This document shows, one piece after another, positions 44,070 through 47,986 of a stretch of 47,986 nucleotides of DNA (positions are counted from its first letter, which is position 1; each line of letters opens with the position of its first letter). Position numbers and translations under genes: made by a program. Source of the stretch: an uncultured Roseburia sp. (GTDB lineage Bacteria; Bacillota; Clostridia; Lachnospirales; Lachnospiraceae). The DNA lies in contig CAMXSH010000012.1 in assembly GCA_947246475.1 (NCBI GenBank), positions 1 to 47,986 of the forward strand, given 5' to 3'. The notes under the pieces were generated by a model. That model had not been told where the DNA came from and searched no databases. It saw only the letters and a program-made list of their open reading frames with translations.

Positions 44070-44098
44070 AGTATACCACTTTTTGTCTGTTTTTTCCA
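44070..44098 (-). promoter_or_regulatory. Probable promoter of the ThDP gene
   Basis: On the minus strand an extended -10, TGG-TATACT (plus 44070-44075), lies about 50 nt before the start codon. The -35 region at 16 nt (GGAAAA) is poor; a TTGACA exists but 30 nt away, too far. The site follows a terminator hairpin, so a new transcript probably begins here. Confidence 0.55.
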
Positions 44099-44115
44099 TA
44101 GAAAATGTCAAAAAC

Positions 44116-44157
44116 AAAAAAATAGCCTCATAATTCCTGACAGGAATATACGACTAT
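44116..44157 (-). terminator. Rho-independent terminator after the small transporter pair
   Basis: Read leftwards, a hairpin of about 15 pairs (one mismatch, one bulge, inner AUUCC/GGAAU) is followed by seven Ts. It lies 87 nt after the stop of the second small transporter and just before the ThDP promoter, so it separates the right-hand operon from the ThDP-led one. Confidence 0.75.
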
Positions 44158-44243
44158 GGTTTTCGATAAACGTTTCAAAAAAAGGCGCAAAGAAAAATGA
44201 ATATCGCCCATAAGATCCCAGAGAGAATAACAAATCCACCTTA

Positions 44244-44579
44244 TTAAAACTGGGCAACGATAACTCCTACCATGATCATAACCATCCCGATCACCTTATT
44301 AGAGGAAGGCTTCTCTCCCAGGAACAAATATGAAAATAAAAGTATCCACAGAAAACTTGTGGCTGTTATACAGGGTAATATTTTTAATTCCAGATGCCTT
44401 AATACGAATGTATTTACAAACAGAGAAAGTAACAATAAAGCATAAGCAGTTACTACGCGAATATTCAAAAATTTTTTTAAAAACTTATCAGTACCTTTTT
44501 CAGAAGCCTGTTTTAACAGAATCTGTGCAAAGGATGCAATCACAACAGAAACTATTCCTAAAGACCATCCAATACTCAT
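44244..44579 (-). CDS. Small EamA/SMR-like transporter subunit (ArnF-like)
   Basis: A 111-aa protein with four membrane helices. It has IASFAQILLKQAS in helix 1 and LFSYLFLGEKPSSNKVIGMVMI before the last helix, the pattern of half-size DMT transporters such as ArnE/ArnF, which form a pair to flip undecaprenyl-phosphate-linked aminoarabinose. Its start overlaps the stop of its partner (ATGA), so the two are translated together. It may flip a lipid-linked sugar made in this locus. Confidence 0.78.
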   Translation of the reverse strand: MSIGWSLGIVSVVIASFAQILLKQASEKGTDKFLKKFLNIRVVTAYALLLLSLFVNTFVLRHLELKILPCITATSFLWILLFSYLFLGEKPSSNKVIGMVMIMVGVIVAQF

Positions 44580-44956
44580 TTTTCATCCTTCTTTCCGTAA
44601 TCCAGCTGGCTGACAAACATTCCAGCCAATATAATAGCTGTTCCAATCCACTGCATCATACTGATTTTCTCATGAAAAAACAAATACGCCCACAAATATG
44701 AAATAATATATGTTATCCCCTTTCTCAAATAAGCGGTGGTGAGCGGGAGATGTTCCAATATGAGCTGCCACATCACAGCGTATATACCCATAATTATAAT
44801 TGCATTTACAAAATATATTATATAACCAATAGAAACCACTGGATATTTACCAGCATTTTTCAAACACACAGTAGAAAAACTTTCGATTACGATTGCCAGC
44901 AACGCAAACAAATATACATTTTTTTTCTTCTCTAAAAACCTATCCAACATAAGCAT
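44576..44956 (-). CDS. Small EamA/SMR-like transporter subunit (ArnE-like)
   Basis: A 126-aa protein with four membrane helices, a charged N-terminus (DRFLEKKK) and a charged tail (DYGKKDEK). AYLRKGITYIISYLWAYLFFHEKIS before the last helix is the SMR/EamA signature. It is about the same size as its overlapping neighbour, as expected for a heterodimer with opposite topology. The start at 44956 has GGAGG about 7 nt upstream; the Met two codons later is less well placed. Confidence 0.76.
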   Translation of the reverse strand: MLMLDRFLEKKKNVYLFALLAIVIESFSTVCLKNAGKYPVVSIGYIIYFVNAIIIMGIYAVMWQLILEHLPLTTAYLRKGITYIISYLWAYLFFHEKISMMQWIGTAIILAGMFVSQLDYGKKDEK

Positions 44957-44983
44957 TCCGTTCCCTCCATATCTACAAACCCA

Positions 44984-46273
44984 CTAACTCTTAACCTTGC
45001 TGACAATAAACCTCGTCTTTCCATTCTGATCTGGTTGGATGGAGTCACACCAGTCAAAAATATACTCTATATCATAGTCTGCTATTACCTTCTTTAACTG
45101 CTGTATCACACGCTGTTCTATAATATCCTGGTTGTCCTTCTGCATAGCCGGTCTGCCAACCAGCTGTATTCTGATCTTATGATAATGCTCCTGGATCACC
45201 CGGAAATGCAGAACGTCGTTCTCTCCCTCAAAGGCACGGTAAAACGGATGATAATCATATCTTCTGCCATCTTCTAATTCTATCCAGTCATTCGATCTTC
45301 CATGAATCCGGCTTATATATTCTACACCATTCTCCTCAAAAACTTCTGCATTGTCCCCAATATCATAATTTATAATTGGATATTTGTGAAAATTAAGGTT
45401 CGTAAGCAGCATTTTCCCTTTTTTCGCCAGCTTAGAATACTCATCAACCACATTTACAATATGAGTGTCATTTGTAATGATATGTCTTTTCAGATCACCT
45501 TTGATGGTATAAGTACATGCACCAGTTTCCATACAGCCATAGGAAGTAAAGATATTGTCTCCCAGATTCTTCCTGAAAAGTCTTTCGTCATTTTCTAACA
45601 TCATCTCACTAATCACTGCATATGCAGCGGGATGATGTAGTTTCACATTATTCTTTTGTGCATACTCAATCACTTGTAAAAGTTTTGTTCTATGAGCATA
45701 AAAAAAGTCAGGCTGGTACTGATTTATTTCTTCAGCAATTTCTTTTCCATCCGCCAGAAAAGACAGCTTTTTGCGCCTCAGGATTCCTAGTTTCTGTATA
45801 ATGCTGTCGCTTCCCTTAGCTACCAGTTCAGGATCTTTCAATGCCATCGTTTTTTCAAAAAAAGGATTGATTCCCTGTTTCATAGACATCCTCAGCCAGT
45901 TTGCTGTCAGATAGGAATTTTCCTTCGGTGATACTAAAACCTTTAAAGGCATTCCAGTTGAGCCACTTGTCGAGTAAATATAATACTTTCCCGAAACTTG
46001 TGGAAGAATTGGAGTGAGCCATTCCTTGATCTCCTGCTTCGTGAGAACTGGAAACGCAGCCAGATCCTCCCGGCAGGTAATATCCTCCGGTTTTAACCCT
46101 GCCTCTTCAAACTTTTTCCGGTATATGGGGATTTTGTATGCCCTCCGCATTAATTTTTTTAGTTTTTTATTTTGAATCTTATAGATATTCTTATTGTTTA
46201 GATCATGAGAATTTAATATAAAAAGATTGGTAAATGATAAAATATTCTCATACACTTTACTAAATACATTCAT
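44984..46273 (-). CDS. PaaK/CapK-like adenylate-forming enzyme
   Basis: A 429-aa protein of the phenylacetate-CoA ligase-like part of the ANL superfamily. The ATP loop is YSTSGSTGMPLKV at 100-112; SYGCMETGACTY holds the adenylate motif; NYDIGDNAEVF and RIHGRSNDWIELEDG follow, with a short C-terminal domain. Members in capsule loci (CapK type) are thought to activate an acid that is then attached to the polymer. The ATP-grasp gene beside it fits amide or ester formation. The substrate is unknown. AAAGGA lies 6 nt before the start. Confidence 0.8.
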   Translation of the reverse strand: MNVFSKVYENILSFTNLFILNSHDLNNKNIYKIQNKKLKKLMRRAYKIPIYRKKFEEAGLKPEDITCREDLAAFPVLTKQEIKEWLTPILPQVSGKYYIYSTSGSTGMPLKVLVSPKENSYLTANWLRMSMKQGINPFFEKTMALKDPELVAKGSDSIIQKLGILRRKKLSFLADGKEIAEEINQYQPDFFYAHRTKLLQVIEYAQKNNVKLHHPAAYAVISEMMLENDERLFRKNLGDNIFTSYGCMETGACTYTIKGDLKRHIITNDTHIVNVVDEYSKLAKKGKMLLTNLNFHKYPIINYDIGDNAEVFEENGVEYISRIHGRSNDWIELEDGRRYDYHPFYRAFEGENDVLHFRVIQEHYHKIRIQLVGRPAMQKDNQDIIEQRVIQQLKKVIADYDIEYIFDWCDSIQPDQNGKTRFIVSKVKS

Positions 46274-46319
46274 AAGTCCTTTTTACCTTTCTGTCATGAT
46301 TTACAAAATAATAGAGCAG

Positions 46320-47549
46320 TTATTCCCATATCGGATCTTTTAATCCTGCCTCGGTTTCCACCTGTATAATCAGTATCCTTCTAATCTGCTCCATATTCCA
46401 CTGCAGCTCTTCTCTCGTTCTGCCGCTTACTATAATAGAAAAACGAGACGTCTTATCCTCTATTGTTCCAATCTTCATTCCCTGCTGAATAGTATGCAAA
46501 ATATTCCGATGCACAAAATCCAGTTTCAAAACCTCATGAATTCCTTCTACTTTTTTTACCGTTCCCTGCGGAAGATAAAATGCCATGTAACCACAGCAGC
46601 AACGATCTTTCTGCACCTCCGGCATGACATTTAGCTCCCCTGACGCAATACGAATAAGAAACTCTTCCGTATTCAGCCCGGCACCAAGATATATCAGATC
46701 ACTGGATATAAATACCCCACCGCCACGGGCTGCTGTCTCGATCAGATATACCTCATCGCCATCCATAACATATTCACTGTGGCTGATTCCCTGTTTCAAT
46801 CCGAACCCTTTTATAATCCTCTCATTTAACAGAGAAACCTTTTTACAGACTTCTTCACTGGCATTTGAAGGGAAAATACGATTCTTCGCTGCAAATGCAT
46901 TTTCTATATCAAAATAAACCGTATCACCCAGGATCAATTCCTGGTATTCATAATTCAGGGACATTGCCTCCACCACAAACTCTCTGCCCTCTGCATATTT
47001 TTCTATCACCACCTGACCAGTGGGCGATACATTCAAGGAAGAAGTAAAATATTTCTCCAATTCCATTCTGGACGAAATCTTATATACCCCTCTGCTCCCC
47101 TGGTTATCTGCTGGTTTAATAATCGCTGCACCTTCCAGGGACTCAAAAAAACAAACTGCCTCTTCCAATGTCTGAACAGTCTTATTGGGAAGCACCGGAA
47201 TTCCTAACTCCTTCAGCTTTTGACGCATCCTTCCTTTATCCGTAAAAAGACACGCCGTATCATAACCGATTCCCGGCAGCCCCATTTTGTCTGCCACAAA
47301 AGCCACAGTACGCACCGGAATATCCGTCTGATCCGTGATAATACCATCTATTTTTTCCCTTTTGGCAATTTTCAGTATCTCATTCTGCTGTCTCAAATCC
47401 AAATAGTAAACCTTATCTGCATATTGCTTAAAATCCTCTGGAACTGCCGGCGCTACAAGTACAACTTCACACATTTCGGCTGCTTTTTGCAAAATGGGAA
47501 GCTGATAAACTCCTGCGCCTAGAAGCATTATTTTTTTTAATTGATTCAT
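46320..47549 (-). CDS. ATP-grasp ligase
   Basis: A 409-aa protein with the ATP-grasp plan of carbamoyl-phosphate-synthase-like ligases. MLLGAGVYQLPIL starts a pre-ATP-grasp Rossmann domain; LFTDKGRMRQKLKELGIP, AAIIKPADNQGSRGVYK (ATP lysine and glycine-rich loop), VVIEKYAEGREFVVEA and VYLIETAARGGG (magnesium-binding acid) follow. Such enzymes join a carboxylate to an amine or similar group, for instance an amino acid to a sugar acid. Start 47549 overlaps the previous gene's stop (ATGA). With the PaaK-like gene it forms a likely acid-modification pair. Confidence 0.83.
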   Translation of the reverse strand: MNQLKKIMLLGAGVYQLPILQKAAEMCEVVLVAPAVPEDFKQYADKVYYLDLRQQNEILKIAKREKIDGIITDQTDIPVRTVAFVADKMGLPGIGYDTACLFTDKGRMRQKLKELGIPVLPNKTVQTLEEAVCFFESLEGAAIIKPADNQGSRGVYKISSRMELEKYFTSSLNVSPTGQVVIEKYAEGREFVVEAMSLNYEYQELILGDTVYFDIENAFAAKNRIFPSNASEEVCKKVSLLNERIIKGFGLKQGISHSEYVMDGDEVYLIETAARGGGVFISSDLIYLGAGLNTEEFLIRIASGELNVMPEVQKDRCCCGYMAFYLPQGTVKKVEGIHEVLKLDFVHRNILHTIQQGMKIGTIEDKTSRFSIIVSGRTREELQWNMEQIRRILIIQVETEAGLKDPIWE

Positions 47550-47986
47550 TCTCCCTTTTCCTCTCCAGAACAAACGCTTTGCTGTACATTTATTTCATCT
47601 TTTACCACATACTGGGGAGTAGAATTAATACACATAAACACCCTTCCAATATACTCCCCCGTCAGTCCAATTCCAATCAGAATAATTCCAGAAAAAAAGC
47701 AGACTGCTGCCATCAAAGATGGCCAGCCAAGAGACATATTTATATTCATAATCTTTTTTATGATCAAGACCAGTGCTCCAAGAAAGCCTCCGGAAGAAGC
47801 TATGCTTCCTATCAAAAGAAAAATACGCAATGGTGCCACAGAAAAATTGATACAATTGCTCCATAGCTTTATCAGAGACTTAAGTGTATAATTTGATTTA
47901 CCATATTTGCGTGCAAAATGTTCCACCTCAACGCAGGCAATATAGGCAGTTGTCCGAAAAAACAACCCTCGCAGGTTCGTATAAGA
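47546..47986 (-). CDS. GtrB-like glycosyltransferase, C-terminal part, cut by window edge
   Basis: The reading frame is open to the right edge, so only the last 146 residues or so are visible. VEHFARKYGKSNYTLKSLIKL matches the amphipathic segment of GtrB/DPM1-like enzymes. Two membrane helices follow, and LIGIGLTGEYIGRVF is the family's end signature. The GT-A catalytic domain must lie beyond the window. It is the first gene seen of the right-hand leftward operon and overlaps the ATP-grasp gene by 4 nt. Confidence 0.85.
   Translation of the reverse strand, partial: SYTNLRGLFFRTTAYIACVEVEHFARKYGKSNYTLKSLIKLWSNCINFSVAPLRIFLLIGSIASSGGFLGALVLIIKKIMNINMSLGWPSLMAAVCFFSGIILIGIGLTGEYIGRVFMCINSTPQYVVKDEINVQQSVCSGEEKGE

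Overview
The window is almost entirely one surface-polysaccharide locus of a low-to-mid-GC Gram-positive bacterium. I infer a gut Clostridia/Lachnospiraceae-type Bacillota. The reasons are strong GGAGG ribosome binding sites, TTGACA / TGn-TAAAAT promoters, tarI/tarJ and TagF-like wall-polymer enzymes, and a Firmicutes-type phosphosugar mutase. I recognise no tRNA, rRNA, CRISPR array, transposase or integrase. Nearly everything is transcribed leftwards (minus strand), except a rightward block at 1.3-6.5 kb.

Left part (1-12 kb). A leftward GtrB-like glycosyltransferase lies beside fragments of its own 3' end. A divergent promoter pair then starts the rightward set: a TagF-like/MAF-like fusion, kdsB, a DRE-TIM aldolase fused to a MAF-like domain, and a KdsC-type phosphatase. 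A second TagF/MAF fusion, tarJ and tarI converge on this set from the right. Together they look like a module making CMP-activated ulosonic acid and CDP-ribitol and joining both into one wall or capsule polymer (inference).

Middle part (10.6-24.4 kb). An orphan accessory-domain protein, a GT2-TagF fusion and a YfhO-type membrane protein are followed by the complete route from fructose-6-P to GDP-D-rhamnose: manA, phosphosugar mutase, manC, gmd, rmd. A GT2 gene heads this leftward run. A promoter at about 24.36 kb would give it a leader of about 320 nt made of tandem hairpins.

Right part (24.4-48 kb). GtrA, several large GT-C-like membrane proteins and a GtrB-like transferase sit next to ddhC, ddhB and ddhA (CDP-3,6-dideoxyhexose pathway). 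Further right are membrane proteins, an extended SDR, an acyltransferase-3, a large ThDP enzyme resembling YerE, a pair of small EamA/SMR-like transporters, a PaaK-like adenylating enzyme, an ATP-grasp protein and the cut-off end of another GtrB-like gene. The likely job is making an unusual, possibly two-carbon-branched, 3,6-dideoxyhexose, loading sugars on undecaprenyl phosphate, flipping them, and decorating a polymer outside the membrane.

Three structural themes recur. (1) Short duplicated 3' gene tails, diverged from the intact gene, sit at three junctions (1-123, 3337-3551, 40159-40189) and look like scars of gene-cassette exchange. (2) Islands of small hairpins fill three intergenic gaps (9.6-9.9, 20.0, 24.1-24.3 kb). 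(3) Glycosyltransferases, GT-C proteins and flippases are highly redundant. No TagO, TagGH, Wzx, Wzy or LCP protein is present, so the export and attachment route lies outside this window.
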